DNA of 64,000 bases from Kitasatospora sp. NBC_00374 (lineage in GTDB: Bacteria; Actinomycetota; Actinomycetes; Streptomycetales; Streptomycetaceae). The position numbers were made by a program, and so were the translations under genes. The stretch lies in the NCBI RefSeq assembly GCF_041434935.1, contig NZ_CP107964.1, forward strand, positions 4,757,001 to 4,821,000, written 5' to 3'. This document shows positions 7,901-16,271 of the stretch, piece by piece. The first letter of the stretch is position 1. Every line of letters starts with the position of its first letter. A model generated the notes under the pieces. That model was not told where the DNA came from. It saw only the letters and a program-made list of their open reading frames with translations, and did no database searches.

Positions 7901-8695
7901 GTGTCCAGGTACGAGCGTTGGAACTCACTGCTGGAGCTGCTCGCCGAGCACGGCAAGCTGGAGGTGGAGGAGGCCGCCGACGCGCTCGGGGTGTCCGCCG
8001 CGACGATCCGGCGCGATCTCGACCAGCTGGCCCGCCAGCAGATGGTCACCCGCACCCGGGGCGGCGCGGTCGCGCACAACGTCTCGTACGACCTGCCGCT
8101 GCGCTACAAGTCGGCCCGGCACGCGGACGCCAAGCAGCGGATCGGCGCCGCCGTGGCCGCGCTGATCGCGCCCGGCGAGGTGGTCGGCCTCAACGGCGGC
8201 ACCACCACGACCGAGGTGGCCCGCGCCCTGGCCGTCCGCCCGGAGCTCACCGAGCGGCCGGAGAACGGCCCCGGGCAGACCCTCACCGTGGTCACCAACG
8301 CGCTCAACATCGCCAACGAGCTGACCGTCCGCCCGCAGGTCAAGATCGTCGTCACCGGCGGCGTCGCCCGCCCGCAGTCGTACGAGCTGATCGGCCCGCT
8401 GGCCGGTCTGGTGCTCGGCGAACTCGCCCTGGACATCACGGTGCTGGGCGTGGACGCGGTGGACGTCGAGCACGGTGCGACCGCCCATCACGAGGGCGAG
8501 GCCAGCGTGAACCGGCTGCTCGCCGAGCGGGCCCGACGGGTGGTGGTGGCCGCCGACTCCTCCAAGCTCGGGCACCGCGCCTTCGCCCGGATCTGCGGGC
8601 TCGACCGGGTGGACACCCTGGTGACCGACGGTGGCGTCGACGCCGAACTGGCCGCCGCCTTCACGGAGGCCGGCGTCGAGGTGATCACAGCCTGA
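7901..8695 (+). CDS. DeoR/GlpR-family transcriptional repressor
   Basis: 264 aa. N-terminal winged HTH (about 1-57): RWNSLLELLAEHGKLEVEEA and GVSAATIRRDLDQLARQQMV, the classic DeoR recognition helix. It continues through TRTRGGAVA. The C-terminal DeoRC sugar-phosphate sensor (about 75-260) has GLNGGTTTTEVARAL, VVTNALNIANEL and TGGVARPQSYELIG, then VVVAADSSKLGH near the end. GTG 7901 is preceded by AAGGAGG (7883-7889). Divergent from the SIS gene, it probably represses that gene and itself and answers an amino-sugar or ketose phosphate. Confidence 0.87.
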   Translation: MSRYERWNSLLELLAEHGKLEVEEAADALGVSAATIRRDLDQLARQQMVTRTRGGAVAHNVSYDLPLRYKSARHADAKQRIGAAVAALIAPGEVVGLNGGTTTTEVARALAVRPELTERPENGPGQTLTVVTNALNIANELTVRPQVKIVVTGGVARPQSYELIGPLAGLVLGELALDITVLGVDAVDVEHGATAHHEGEASVNRLLAERARRVVVAADSSKLGHRAFARICGLDRVDTLVTDGGVDAELAAAFTEAGVEVITA

Positions 8696-8894
8696 ACGGA
8701 CTGTGGGGCGGTCGCGTACGACCGGCGGAGACCCGGAGGAGGGTGTCCCCGATGTCCGCATAGGTCGGATTCCGGTTGCACCTGATGCAACGTCAACAGA
8801 CAACTCGGTAACTAACACCGCAAGAGGTATGGACCACCCGGGCGATGCCTGCCAGGGTGGCGCCGGTCTCCTCCCCCGAAGGCGGTAAACCGAG

Positions 8895-10205
8895 TTGAAC
8901 AGCGCGGCCCAGCAAAGACCGACTCGCACGTCCTGTCGCCCGGCCCTCGCGACGGCCCTCTCCGGAGCCCTCCTGCTCACCGGCTGCGGAGCGGTCGGAA
9001 GCGGCGACGGCGGCCCCGTCACCCTCAGGCTGGTCGCCGCCGACTACGGTGACACCGAGGCCACCAGTACCACCCATTACTGGGACGACCTGGTGAGCCG
9101 CTTCGAGGCCACCAATCCGGGCTTCAAGGTCTCGGTCGAGGTGGTCAGCTGGACCGACATCGACAAGCGGGTCGCCGAGCTGATCGCCGCCGGCAAGACC
9201 CCCGACGTGGTGCAGACCGGCGGCTACGCCGACCAGGTCGCCGCCGACCGGCTCTACCCCGCCGGGGAGGTGCTGTCGATCGACACCCAGGCCAACATGA
9301 TCGACGTGTTCGCCAAGGCCGGCCAGGTGCTCGGCAGCCAGTACGGCATCCCGTTCGTCGCCTCCACCCGGGTCTTCGTCTACAACAAGACGATCTTCCA
9401 GAAGGTCGGCATCAGCGGCCCGCCCGCCACCTGGGAGGAACTGCGCAAGGACGCCGAGCTGATCAAGGCCAAGCAGCCCGGCACCATCCCGTACGCGCTG
9501 CCGCTCGGGCCCGAGGAGGCCCAGGGCGAGTCGATGATCTGGACCATGAGCGGCGGCGGCACGCTGGCCGACAACGCCGGCAACTACACCGTCGACAGCC
9601 AGCCCAACCGCGACACCTTCAAGTGGCTGCGCACCAATCTGGTGGACCGTCACCTCACGTACCCGGACCCGTCGACGGTCGACCGCAAGACCGCCTTCAC
9701 GGACTTCGCGACCGGCAAGGTCGCCATGCTCAACGGGCACCCCGGGCTGGTCGCCAAGGCGATCGAGGCGAAGGTCGAGTACGGCACGGCGGCCATCCCG
9801 CGAAAGGAGGCCGGTGCCAAGCCGAGCACCCTCGGCGTGGCCGACTGGATGATGGCCTTCAAGGCCAACGGTCACAAGACCGAGATCAAGAAGTTCCTCA
9901 ACTTCGTGTACGCGAAGGAGAACACGCTCAAGTTCGACGAGCAGTACAACCTGCTGCCGGTCACCCAGGACACCAAGGACGAGATGATCGGCAGCGGCAA
10001 GCACCCGGACCTCACCGAGTTCCTGAACGCCCTGCCGACCGCCAACTTCTACCCGCTCGGCGACCCCTCCTGGGACAAGGTCAGCGGACTGCTGAAGACG
10101 AAGATCGGCGGAGCGGTGAAGGCGGGCGGCGAGGGCGTGCTGGCCGAGCTCCAGGCCTCGGCCGCGCAGGAGGCCGGCCGGGCCCGCGCTGCCGCGGGCC
10201 ACTGA
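8895..10205 (+). CDS. Sugar ABC transporter substrate-binding lipoprotein (family 1)
   Basis: 436 aa. Signal peptide with lipobox LLTGC, lipidated Cys31. The mature part is a family 1 solute-binding protein: TPDVVQTGGYADQVAADRL, YGIPFVASTRVFVYNKTIF (about 151-169), TWEELRKDAELIK and FATGKVAMLNGHPG (about 272). The TTG at 8895 is the first possible start after an in-frame TAA at 8886, so the rare start is forced unless translation begins later. No permease or ATPase gene is next to it; Streptomyces sugar importers often share the MsiK ATPase, but permeases normally accompany the binding protein. Ligand likely an amino sugar or oligosaccharide, inferred from context. Confidence 0.85.
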   Translation: MNSAAQQRPTRTSCRPALATALSGALLLTGCGAVGSGDGGPVTLRLVAADYGDTEATSTTHYWDDLVSRFEATNPGFKVSVEVVSWTDIDKRVAELIAAGKTPDVVQTGGYADQVAADRLYPAGEVLSIDTQANMIDVFAKAGQVLGSQYGIPFVASTRVFVYNKTIFQKVGISGPPATWEELRKDAELIKAKQPGTIPYALPLGPEEAQGESMIWTMSGGGTLADNAGNYTVDSQPNRDTFKWLRTNLVDRHLTYPDPSTVDRKTAFTDFATGKVAMLNGHPGLVAKAIEAKVEYGTAAIPRKEAGAKPSTLGVADWMMAFKANGHKTEIKKFLNFVYAKENTLKFDEQYNLLPVTQDTKDEMIGSGKHPDLTEFLNALPTANFYPLGDPSWDKVSGLLKTKIGGAVKAGGEGVLAELQASAAQEAGRARAAAGH

Positions 10206-10216
10206 CGGCCGGCGGG

Positions 10217-10561
10217 TCAGAGGTTGATCGAGTAGGCCTTGCGCAGCGTCTCGTGCACGGTCCAGGTGGTGCGGTCGCCCTCCCGCAGGACGGCGAGATC
10301 ACCTGGACCGACCTCCAGCGTCGGCCCGCCCTCGAACTCGATCGTGGCCCGGCCGCTGACCACGACGAACAGCTCGTCCGCCTCGGTGTCGGTGACCACG
10401 CCGGGGGTGATCTGCCAGATGCCGCGGATCTGCCTGCCGTCCGGGGACTCCCAGAGCACCTTGCCGGACACCTCGGGGGAGCCGGAGACGATCTGGGCGG
10501 GGTCGAGCGGGTCGGGTTCGAGCTCGGCGTCGGGAATGTGCACCGCGAAACTGTTGGTCAT
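10217..10561 (-). CDS. Small cupin-domain protein
   Basis: 114 aa, a single cupin beta-barrel. Features: GKVLWESPDGRQIRGIWQIT, ADELFVVVSGRATIEFEGG (about 60-78) and VGPGDLAVLREGDRTTWTVH (about 83-102). This resembles the DUF861/(S)-ureidoglycine aminohydrolase-like ethanolamine-utilisation type, with Trp in WTVHETLRK. The usual HxH metal motif is not obvious, so it may be a binding rather than a catalytic cupin. Convergent with the binding-protein gene, 11 bases apart. Function unknown. Confidence 0.72.
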   Translation of the reverse strand: MTNSFAVHIPDAELEPDPLDPAQIVSGSPEVSGKVLWESPDGRQIRGIWQITPGVVTDTEADELFVVVSGRATIEFEGGPTLEVGPGDLAVLREGDRTTWTVHETLRKAYSINL

Positions 10562-10654
10562 GATCCCGACGCTAACCGCCGACGGGCCGGACCGGCGGCC
10601 GCAGAGTGTGTCGGGGCGGGCGGGCAGAATGACACCTCGTAAGCGGAGGTGACC

Positions 10655-10882
10655 ATGGCTGAGCTGAGTGAACGCGATCGCGCGGTGCTGGCGCTGGAGG
10701 CGCGGGCCTGGCGGACGGCCGGTGCGAAGGAGCGGGCCGTCCGGGAGGAGCTGGGCATCTCCGGCACCCGGTACTACCAGCTGCTGAACGCCCTGCTCGA
10801 CCGGCCGGAGGCGCTGGCGCACGCACCGGTGCTGGTGAACCGCCTCCGGCGGATCCGGCAGGCCCGGCGCGACGCGCGGTAG
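10655..10882 (+). CDS. DUF3263 helix-turn-helix-like protein
   Basis: 75 aa. Basic, helical protein with RAVLALEARAWRTAGAKE and ELGISGTRYYQLLNALLD, an HTH-like segment typical of the actinobacterial DUF3263 family, commonly found near the otsA/otsB genes. ATG 10655 has GGAGG at 10645-10649; the GTG at 10649 overlaps that site and is unlikely. A DNA-binding role is inferred from the fold; targets are unknown. Confidence 0.78.
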   Translation: MAELSERDRAVLALEARAWRTAGAKERAVREELGISGTRYYQLLNALLDRPEALAHAPVLVNRLRRIRQARRDAR

Positions 10883-10935
10883 CCCGCCGGGCGCAGGGAC
10901 GCGTCGGGCGGGCGGGCCTGGGTACGGTCGTGGGC

Positions 10936-11796
10936 ATGGGTATGCCTGAGTACGTGACGCCCCGGACGGCTGCGGGCCGGGAGGGGCTGGCCGCACTGCT
11001 GGCCGCCCCCGCGGAAGGCGCGGTGGGACTCGACTTCGACGGGACGCTGGCGCCGATCGTGGCCGACCCCGAGCAGGCTCGGGCGCACCCCGGGGTCGTG
11101 CCCGCGCTCGCCGCGCTGGCGCCGCTGGTCGGTTCCGTGGTCGTGGTGACCGGGCGGCCCGCCGCGCTCGCGGTGGAGTACGGCGGCTTCGCCGGCGTCC
11201 CGGGCCTGGAGCACCTGACCGTGCTGGGGCACTACGGCGCCGAACGCTGGGACGCCCGCACCGGACGGATCACCGCACCCGAGCCGCCCGCGGGAGTGGT
11301 CACGGCCCGCGCGGAGCTGCCCGCCGTCCTGGCCGGGGCGGGCGCGCCCGCCGGTACCTGGACCGAGGACAAGGGCCGGGCGCTGGCCGTGCACACCCGG
11401 CGCACCGACCGGCCCCAGGAGGCGTTGGACCTGCTGCGGGGGCCGCTCGGCGAGCTCGCGGCCGCGCACGGCCTGATGGTCGAGCCGGGCCGGATGGTGC
11501 TGGAGCTGCGTCCGCCGGGGGTGGACAAGGGGGCGGCGCTGACGGCGTTCCTCACCGAGCGGGCGCTGCGGACGGTGCTGTACGCCGGCGACGACCTCGG
11601 CGACCTGCCCGCGTACGAGGTTGTGGAGCGGCGCCGGGCCGAGGGGATGGCCGGTCTGCTGGTGTGCAGCGCCCCGGACGGGAGCGAGGCCCCGGTCCGG
11701 GCCCTCGCCGACCGGGCGGACCTGGTGGTCCCCGGCCCGGCCGGCGTGGTCGAACTGCTCACCGCCCTCGCGGCCGGGCTCAGCCGAGGGCGTTGA
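10936..11796 (+). CDS. otsB: Trehalose-6-phosphate phosphatase
   Basis: Removes phosphate from trehalose-6-phosphate, second step of the OtsAB route to the compatible solute and spore sugar trehalose. 286 aa HAD phosphatase: motif I GLDFDGTLAPIVADP with the nucleophilic Asp, motif II VVVTGRP, GHYGAERWD (conserved in OtsB), and motif III/IV VDKGAAL with LYAGDDLGDLPAYE. Start could be GTG 10930, ATG 10936 or ATG 10942; no clear ribosome binding site separates them. Its 3' end overlaps convergent otsA by 17 bases. Confidence 0.9.
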   Translation: MGMPEYVTPRTAAGREGLAALLAAPAEGAVGLDFDGTLAPIVADPEQARAHPGVVPALAALAPLVGSVVVVTGRPAALAVEYGGFAGVPGLEHLTVLGHYGAERWDARTGRITAPEPPAGVVTARAELPAVLAGAGAPAGTWTEDKGRALAVHTRRTDRPQEALDLLRGPLGELAAAHGLMVEPGRMVLELRPPGVDKGAALTAFLTERALRTVLYAGDDLGDLPAYEVVERRRAEGMAGLLVCSAPDGSEAPVRALADRADLVVPGPAGVVELLTALAAGLSRGR

Positions 11797-13249
11797 GCTG
11801 GTCCAGGAACCACTGCTGCGGGGGCAGCGCGGTGGCCGCCGCGGCCAGCCGCTTGGTGCGGTCGGCGCGCTCGTCCCGCGGCATGGTGAGGGCCTGGTGG
11901 AGGGCCTCGGCGGTGGCGACGACGTCGTACGGGTTGACGGTGATCGCGTCCTCGGCGAGCTCGGCGAAGGCGCCGGCCTCGCGGGACAGGACCAGGGCGC
12001 AGCCGTGGTCGGAGACCACCGGGATCTCCTTGGCGACCAGGTTCATGCCGTCCCGGATCGGGTTGACCAGGGCGACGTCGGCGAGCCGGTAGGCGGCCAG
12101 CGAGCGCGGGAAGTCGTCGTTGACGTGCAGGATCAGCGGCTGCCAGGCGGGGGTGCCGAACTCGTCGTTGATCTCGTGCGCGATCCGCTGCACGGCGGCG
12201 GTGTACTCGCGGTACTCGGGCAGGTCGTGCCGGGACGGGTAGGCGAAGGCGATGTGCACCACCCGGCCCTGCCAGTCGGGCCTGGTCCGCAGCAGGTGCC
12301 GGTAGGCGAGCAGGCCGCGGACGATGTTCTTGCTGAGCTCGGTGCGGTCGACCCGGACGATGGTCCGGCGGTCGCCGACGGCCTCCTTGAGCGAGGCCAG
12401 CCGGGCGTCGACGTCGGGCCGGTGGGCCCGCTCGCGCAGGAAGTCGGCGTCGGCGCCCAGGCCGTGCACGCCGAGCCGGGTGGTGCGCCCTGCGTGCGTC
12501 ACGGTGAGGGCGTCCCGGTCGATCTCCGCGCCGAGCAGGTCGGCGCAGCAGTCGGCGAAGGCCAGTGCCCAGCGCCGGGTGAGGAAGCCGGCCCGGTCGG
12601 CGCCCAGGATGCCGGTGAGGACGGCGGCGCCGACGTCGTCGGGCAGCATCCGGTAGTACTCGGGCGGGGCCCACGGGGTGTGCGAGAAGTGTCCGATCCG
12701 CAGGTCCGGGCGCAGGGCCCGGAGCAGGTCGGGGGCGAGCGACAGGTGGTAGTCCTGGATCAGGACGGCGGCGCCCGGGGCGGCCTCGGCGGCCAGTGCC
12801 TGCGCGAAGGCGGCGTTGTAGGCGGTGTAGGACTCCCACTCGCGGCGGAAGCGGTCGTCGAAGGTGGGCGAGACCGGGGTGTCGTAGAGCAGGTGGTGGA
12901 CGAACCAGAGGGTCGAGTTGGCCACACCGTTGTAGGCGCGGGCGAAGGTGCCGGGATCGATGTCCAGCATGCGGACGGCCTGGCCGCCGACGTCGAAGCC
13001 GCCGAGGTCGAGGCGGCCGTCGGGGGACTGCCGGGCGGCCGTCCGGTCGGCCTCGCCGAGGGCGGCGCAGACCCAGACGGCACTCGGGTCGTCGATCGCG
13101 GAGAGGCCGGAGACCAGGCCGCCACCCCCTCTGCGCAGGGTCAGCGAACCGTCGTCCTCGCTGGTGAAGGACACCGGGCCGCGGTTGGAGGCCACCAGGA
13201 TCGGGGCGGCGCCGGGCTGATTCGAACGTGCGGACGCGTGATCGGCCAT
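11780..13249 (-). CDS. otsA: Trehalose-6-phosphate synthase
   Basis: Transfers glucose from a nucleotide sugar to glucose-6-phosphate. 489 aa, GT20 family. N-terminal ILVASNRGPVSF and RRGGGGLVSGL (sugar-phosphate binding), LWFVHHLLYDTP, VLIQDYHLSLAPDLLR (about 150-165), FSHTPWAPPEYYRMLP, DRTELSKNIVRGL and the C-terminal donor site DGMNLVAKEIP are all present. ATG 13249 begins the conserved region with only a short leader; the frame stays open 15 codons upstream. Tail-to-tail with otsB, so the two enzymes of the pathway come from separate promoters and overlapping 3' ends. Confidence 0.93.
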   Translation of the reverse strand: MADHASARSNQPGAAPILVASNRGPVSFTSEDDGSLTLRRGGGGLVSGLSAIDDPSAVWVCAALGEADRTAARQSPDGRLDLGGFDVGGQAVRMLDIDPGTFARAYNGVANSTLWFVHHLLYDTPVSPTFDDRFRREWESYTAYNAAFAQALAAEAAPGAAVLIQDYHLSLAPDLLRALRPDLRIGHFSHTPWAPPEYYRMLPDDVGAAVLTGILGADRAGFLTRRWALAFADCCADLLGAEIDRDALTVTHAGRTTRLGVHGLGADADFLRERAHRPDVDARLASLKEAVGDRRTIVRVDRTELSKNIVRGLLAYRHLLRTRPDWQGRVVHIAFAYPSRHDLPEYREYTAAVQRIAHEINDEFGTPAWQPLILHVNDDFPRSLAAYRLADVALVNPIRDGMNLVAKEIPVVSDHGCALVLSREAGAFAELAEDAITVNPYDVVATAEALHQALTMPRDERADRTKRLAAAATALPPQQWFLDQLNALG

Positions 13250-13316
13250 ACTGCCAAGCTTGCCGCGACACCCGGTGTGCAAACCACTCAGCACGGCGCC
13301 GGGGCGCGCCGCTCGG

Positions 13317-14327
13317 TCACGGGAACAGCCGCCGGTACTCGGGGACGGTCCGCATCGGGGGGCGCTCGACGGCGCCGACGGGATGGGTGTGGGCGGTGAA
13401 GTCCCGGGTGACCGGGTCCCGGGAGAACTGGGTGAGCAGCGGGTGCACCAGGCCGTCCCCGGCCTTCAGCCGGTGGGTGCGGTCCAGCCGCTCCAGGGCG
13501 GTGCGGTAGATGGTGGCGGCCATCCGGCCGAGCGCCTGGCCGTCCTGGTGGCGGTGGTGCCGGACGCCGACGTCGACCTGGGCCAGCGCGTCCAGGCCGA
13601 CGGTGTCCAGGGCGTCCACCAGCAGGCCGAGCTCGACGCCGTAGCCGGTCGGGAACGGCAGCCGCTCCAGCAGGGAGCGGCGGGCCGCGTACTCGCCGCC
13701 GAGCGGCTGGACGAAGCCGGCCAGCTGCGGCCAGTGCAGGTTGAGCAGCGGGCGGGCGACGAGCTCGGTGACCCGGCCGCCGCCGGCCGGGACCACCGCG
13801 CCCTCGGTCTCCAGCGGCCGGTCGTACATGGCCTTGACCAGCTGGATTGCCGGATCGGTGAGCAGCGGACCGATGATCCCGGTGACGAAGGCGGGGTCGA
13901 ACTCGCGCAGGTCGGCGTCGATGAAGCAGACGATCGCGCCGCGGGTGGCGAGCAGGGAGCGCCAGAGCACCTCGCCCTTGCCGGGCTCGGCGGGCAGCCG
14001 CGGCAGTATCTCGTCCCGGTGCACCACCCGCGCCCCGGCGGCCGCGGCCCGTTCGGCGGTGCGGTCCACCGAGCCGGAGTCGACCACCACCAGCTCGTCC
14101 ACCAGCGGCAGCCGCTCCATCAGCTCCTCGCGGATCGCCGAGACGATCTCGCCCACGGTCGGCTCCTCGTCCAGCGCGGGCAGCACCACGCTGACCGAGC
14201 CCGCCGCCCCCGCCGCGCGCTTCGCGGCGAGCAGCGAGGCGACCGGCCGGTCGCCCGCCGTCCAGGAGCGGCGGCGCAGCCAGGACGCCACCTCGGGCAG
14301 CACGTCGGGCCTGGGCTGGTCGGGCAA
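13317..14327 (-). CDS. gpgS: Glucosyl-3-phosphoglycerate synthase
   Basis: GT81 retaining glycosyltransferase making glucosyl-3-phosphoglycerate, precursor of glucosylglycerate and, in mycobacteria, methylglucose lipopolysaccharide. Donor site VSVVLPALDEEPTVGEIV, VVVDSGSVDRTAERA, GKGEVLWRSL, metal motif CFIDADLREF, then AGFVQPLGGEYAARRSLLE and FPTGYGVELGLLVDA. The TTG at 14327 is chosen because AGGAG lies 7-8 bases upstream and the family domain begins shortly after; this gives 336 aa. Earlier in-frame starts up to 14495 would add residues without family similarity. Shares a divergent region with the SAM riboswitch unit and lies next to otsA, forming an osmolyte cluster. Confidence 0.88.
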   Translation of the reverse strand: MPDQPRPDVLPEVASWLRRRSWTAGDRPVASLLAAKRAAGAAGSVSVVLPALDEEPTVGEIVSAIREELMERLPLVDELVVVDSGSVDRTAERAAAAGARVVHRDEILPRLPAEPGKGEVLWRSLLATRGAIVCFIDADLREFDPAFVTGIIGPLLTDPAIQLVKAMYDRPLETEGAVVPAGGGRVTELVARPLLNLHWPQLAGFVQPLGGEYAARRSLLERLPFPTGYGVELGLLVDALDTVGLDALAQVDVGVRHHRHQDGQALGRMAATIYRTALERLDRTHRLKAGDGLVHPLLTQFSRDPVTRDFTAHTHPVGAVERPPMRTVPEYRRLFP

Positions 14328-14497
14328 GGTCTCGCTCCTCGGAATGGGCGACGCCGTCTCGGGTGTCGGACGCCATGGGGTGGTACCGGGGCCTTCGGAT
14401 ACAGTCTTGGTAATGCGATCCGACCCTCGCACGTCGGGGTGGGTCGCCGCGCACGACCACAAACGCGCTGTCGGCTCCAACGCCGCGCGCCACATTG

Positions 14498-14637
14498 CTC
14501 ATCCAGAGGGACTGAGGGAACGGCCCGTCGACGTCCCGGCAACCTTCTCGTCCGGCTAACTGACCGTCAGGTCGAGGCCCCGGCGGGACAGGTGCCAATT
14601 CCGTCCTGTGGCGCGCCCGCGTCACGGGGAAGATGAG
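14498..14637 (+). promoter_or_regulatory. SAM-I (S-box) riboswitch
   Basis: All conserved S-box elements appear in order. P1 is CTCATC (14498-14503) paired with GATGAG (14632-14637). Next come AGAGGGACTGAGGGA (kink-turn and P2), GGCCC, CCCGGCAACC (joining P3), GGTGCCAATTCC (P4 with J3/4) and GGGAAGATGAG closing P1. The 3' strand of P1 runs straight into GAGGAGAGAGG, the only Shine-Dalgarno-like sequence before the ATG at 14657. This suggests translational control by SAM binding, with no separate terminator hairpin visible. S-boxes control methionine/SAM genes, which matters for the function of the gene behind it. Confidence 0.93.
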
Positions 14638-14656
14638 GAGAGAGGCCTCCGCCATC

Positions 14657-15934
14657 ATGGCTACCGCTACCCCTGTCGCCGTCGTCGACCTCGGCCCCGC
14701 CGCCGCGCTGTCCTGTCGCGAGTGCGGCGCCCGCACCCCGCTCGGCCCGAGCTTCGCCTGTGTGGAGTGCTTCGGTCCGCTGGAGATCGCCTACGACTTC
14801 GGCTCCTACGAGGCCGAGGAGCTGCGCAAGCGGATCGAGTCCGGCCCGGCCTCCATCTGGCGCTACGCCCCGCTGCTGCCCGTCCCGGCCGACGTCGCGT
14901 CCAAGCCGAACCTGAACCCCGGCTGGACCCCGCTGGTGAAGGCCGACAACCTCGGCCGCGAGCTCGGCTTCACCGCCCAGCTGCACGTCAAGGACGACTC
15001 CGGCAACCCGACCCACTCCTTCAAGGACCGGGTGGTCGCCTGCGCCATCGAGGCGGCGCGCGCCTTCGACTTCACCACCCTGTCCTGCTCGTCGACCGGC
15101 AACCTGGCGGGCGCGGTGGGCGCGGCGGCGGCCCGGGCCGGCTTCAAGTCCTGCGTTTTCATCCCGCACGACCTGGAGCAGGGCAAGGTCGTGATGGCCG
15201 GTGTCTACGGCGGCGAGCTGGTCGGCATCCAGGGCAACTACGACGACGTGAACCGCTTCTGCTCCGAGCTGATCGGCGACCCGGCCGGCGAGGGCTGGGG
15301 CTTCGTCAACGTCAACCTCCGCCCGTACTACGGCGAGGGCTCCAAGACCCTGGCGTACGAGATCTGCGAGCAGCTCGGCTGGCGGCTGCCGGAGCAGATC
15401 GTCATCCCGATCGCCTCGGGCTCCCAGCTCACGAAGATCGACAAGGGACTGCAGGAGCTGATCAAGCTCGGCCTGGTCGAGGACCGCCCGTACCGGATCT
15501 TCGGCGCCCAGGCCGAGGGCTGCTCCCCGGTCTCCGCCGCCTTCAAGGCCGGCCACGACGTGATCCGCCCGGTCAAGCCGGACACCATCGCCAAGTCGCT
15601 GGCGATCGGCAACCCGGCCGACGGCCCGTACGTGCTGGACATCGCCCGCCGTACCGGCGGCGCCGTCGAGGACGTCACCGACGCCGAGGTGGTCGAGGCG
15701 ATCAGGCTGCTGGCCCGCACCGAGGGCATCTTCGCCGAGACCGCGGGCGGCGTCACCGTCGGCGTGCTCAAGAAGCTGGTCGAGACCGGACAGCTGGACC
15801 CGTCCAAGGAGACCGTCGCGATCAACACCGGCGACGGCCTGAAGACCCTGGACGCGGTCTCCGACGCCGGTCTGACCGCCACCATCCGGCCGACCCTGGA
15901 GTCCTTCCGCGCCGCCGGCCTCGCCTCCGTCTGA
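14657..15934 (+). CDS. thrC: Threonine synthase-like PLP enzyme under SAM riboswitch control
   Basis: 425 aa, fold-type II PLP enzyme of the ThrC family. An N-terminal zinc ribbon (CREC 20-23, CVEC 35-38) leads into the catalytic domain. The PLP lysine is K123 in NPTHSFKDR, where canonical threonine synthases have NPTGSFKDR. The phosphate-cradle segment is SCSSTGNLAGAVGA, and AQAEGCSPVSAAF lies near 300. Canonical threonine synthase turns O-phosphohomoserine into threonine. The S-box in front and the adjoining sulfur-carrier gene (36 bases downstream) point instead to sulfur transfer onto O-phosphohomoserine, giving homocysteine. From memory, a ThrC homologue plus a ubiquitin-like carrier doing this has been reported in Streptomyces. 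ATG 14657 preferred; ATG 14633 lies inside riboswitch P1. Confidence 0.85.
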   Translation: MATATPVAVVDLGPAAALSCRECGARTPLGPSFACVECFGPLEIAYDFGSYEAEELRKRIESGPASIWRYAPLLPVPADVASKPNLNPGWTPLVKADNLGRELGFTAQLHVKDDSGNPTHSFKDRVVACAIEAARAFDFTTLSCSSTGNLAGAVGAAAARAGFKSCVFIPHDLEQGKVVMAGVYGGELVGIQGNYDDVNRFCSELIGDPAGEGWGFVNVNLRPYYGEGSKTLAYEICEQLGWRLPEQIVIPIASGSQLTKIDKGLQELIKLGLVEDRPYRIFGAQAEGCSPVSAAFKAGHDVIRPVKPDTIAKSLAIGNPADGPYVLDIARRTGGAVEDVTDAEVVEAIRLLARTEGIFAETAGGVTVGVLKKLVETGQLDPSKETVAINTGDGLKTLDAVSDAGLTATIRPTLESFRAAGLASV

Positions 15935-15969
15935 GCCCCCCACCACCCCGCAGCAAGGAGTAGACGCCC

Positions 15970-16248
15970 ATGAGCGCCACCGTCCGCATCCCCACCATTC
16001 TGCGCACCTACACCGGCGGCTCGGCCGAGGTGGCCGCCGAGGGCGCCACCCTGGCCGAGGTGATCGGCGACCTGGAGCAGAACCACCCGGGCATCTCGGC
16101 CCGGATCCTGGACGACGCCGGCCAGCTGCGCCGATTCGTCAACGTGTACGTCAATGACGACGACGTGCGATTCGACGGCGGCCTGCAGACCGAGATCAAG
16201 GACGGCGCCGCCGTCTCCATCATCCCGGCGGTGGCCGGCGGCTGCTGA
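15970..16248 (+). CDS. ThiS/MoaD-like sulfur-carrier protein ending in GGC
   Basis: 92-aa beta-grasp protein: ATVRIPTILRTYTGG, TLAEVIGDLEQNHPGI, RRFVNVYVNDDDVRF and the C-terminus SIIPAVAGGC. Ubiquitin-like carriers are adenylated and thiocarboxylated on a terminal Gly-Gly. Here one extra Cys follows GG, so a protease or peptidase must trim it, or the Cys serves another role. AAGGAG sits 9 bases before the ATG, and the gene is co-transcribed with the ThrC-like enzyme, making it the probable sulfur donor. A CysO-type role with cysteine synthase is the alternative. Confidence 0.85.
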   Translation: MSATVRIPTILRTYTGGSAEVAAEGATLAEVIGDLEQNHPGISARILDDAGQLRRFVNVYVNDDDVRFDGGLQTEIKDGAAVSIIPAVAGGC

Positions 16249-16271
16249 CCTCGGCGGACGCCCCTCTTCCC

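Noticed and set aside
14633..14656. ATG at 14633 as the start of the ThrC-like enzyme
   Set aside because: It lies inside the closing P1 strand of the riboswitch and has no Shine-Dalgarno of its own; the ATG at 14657 follows GAGG at a workable distance.
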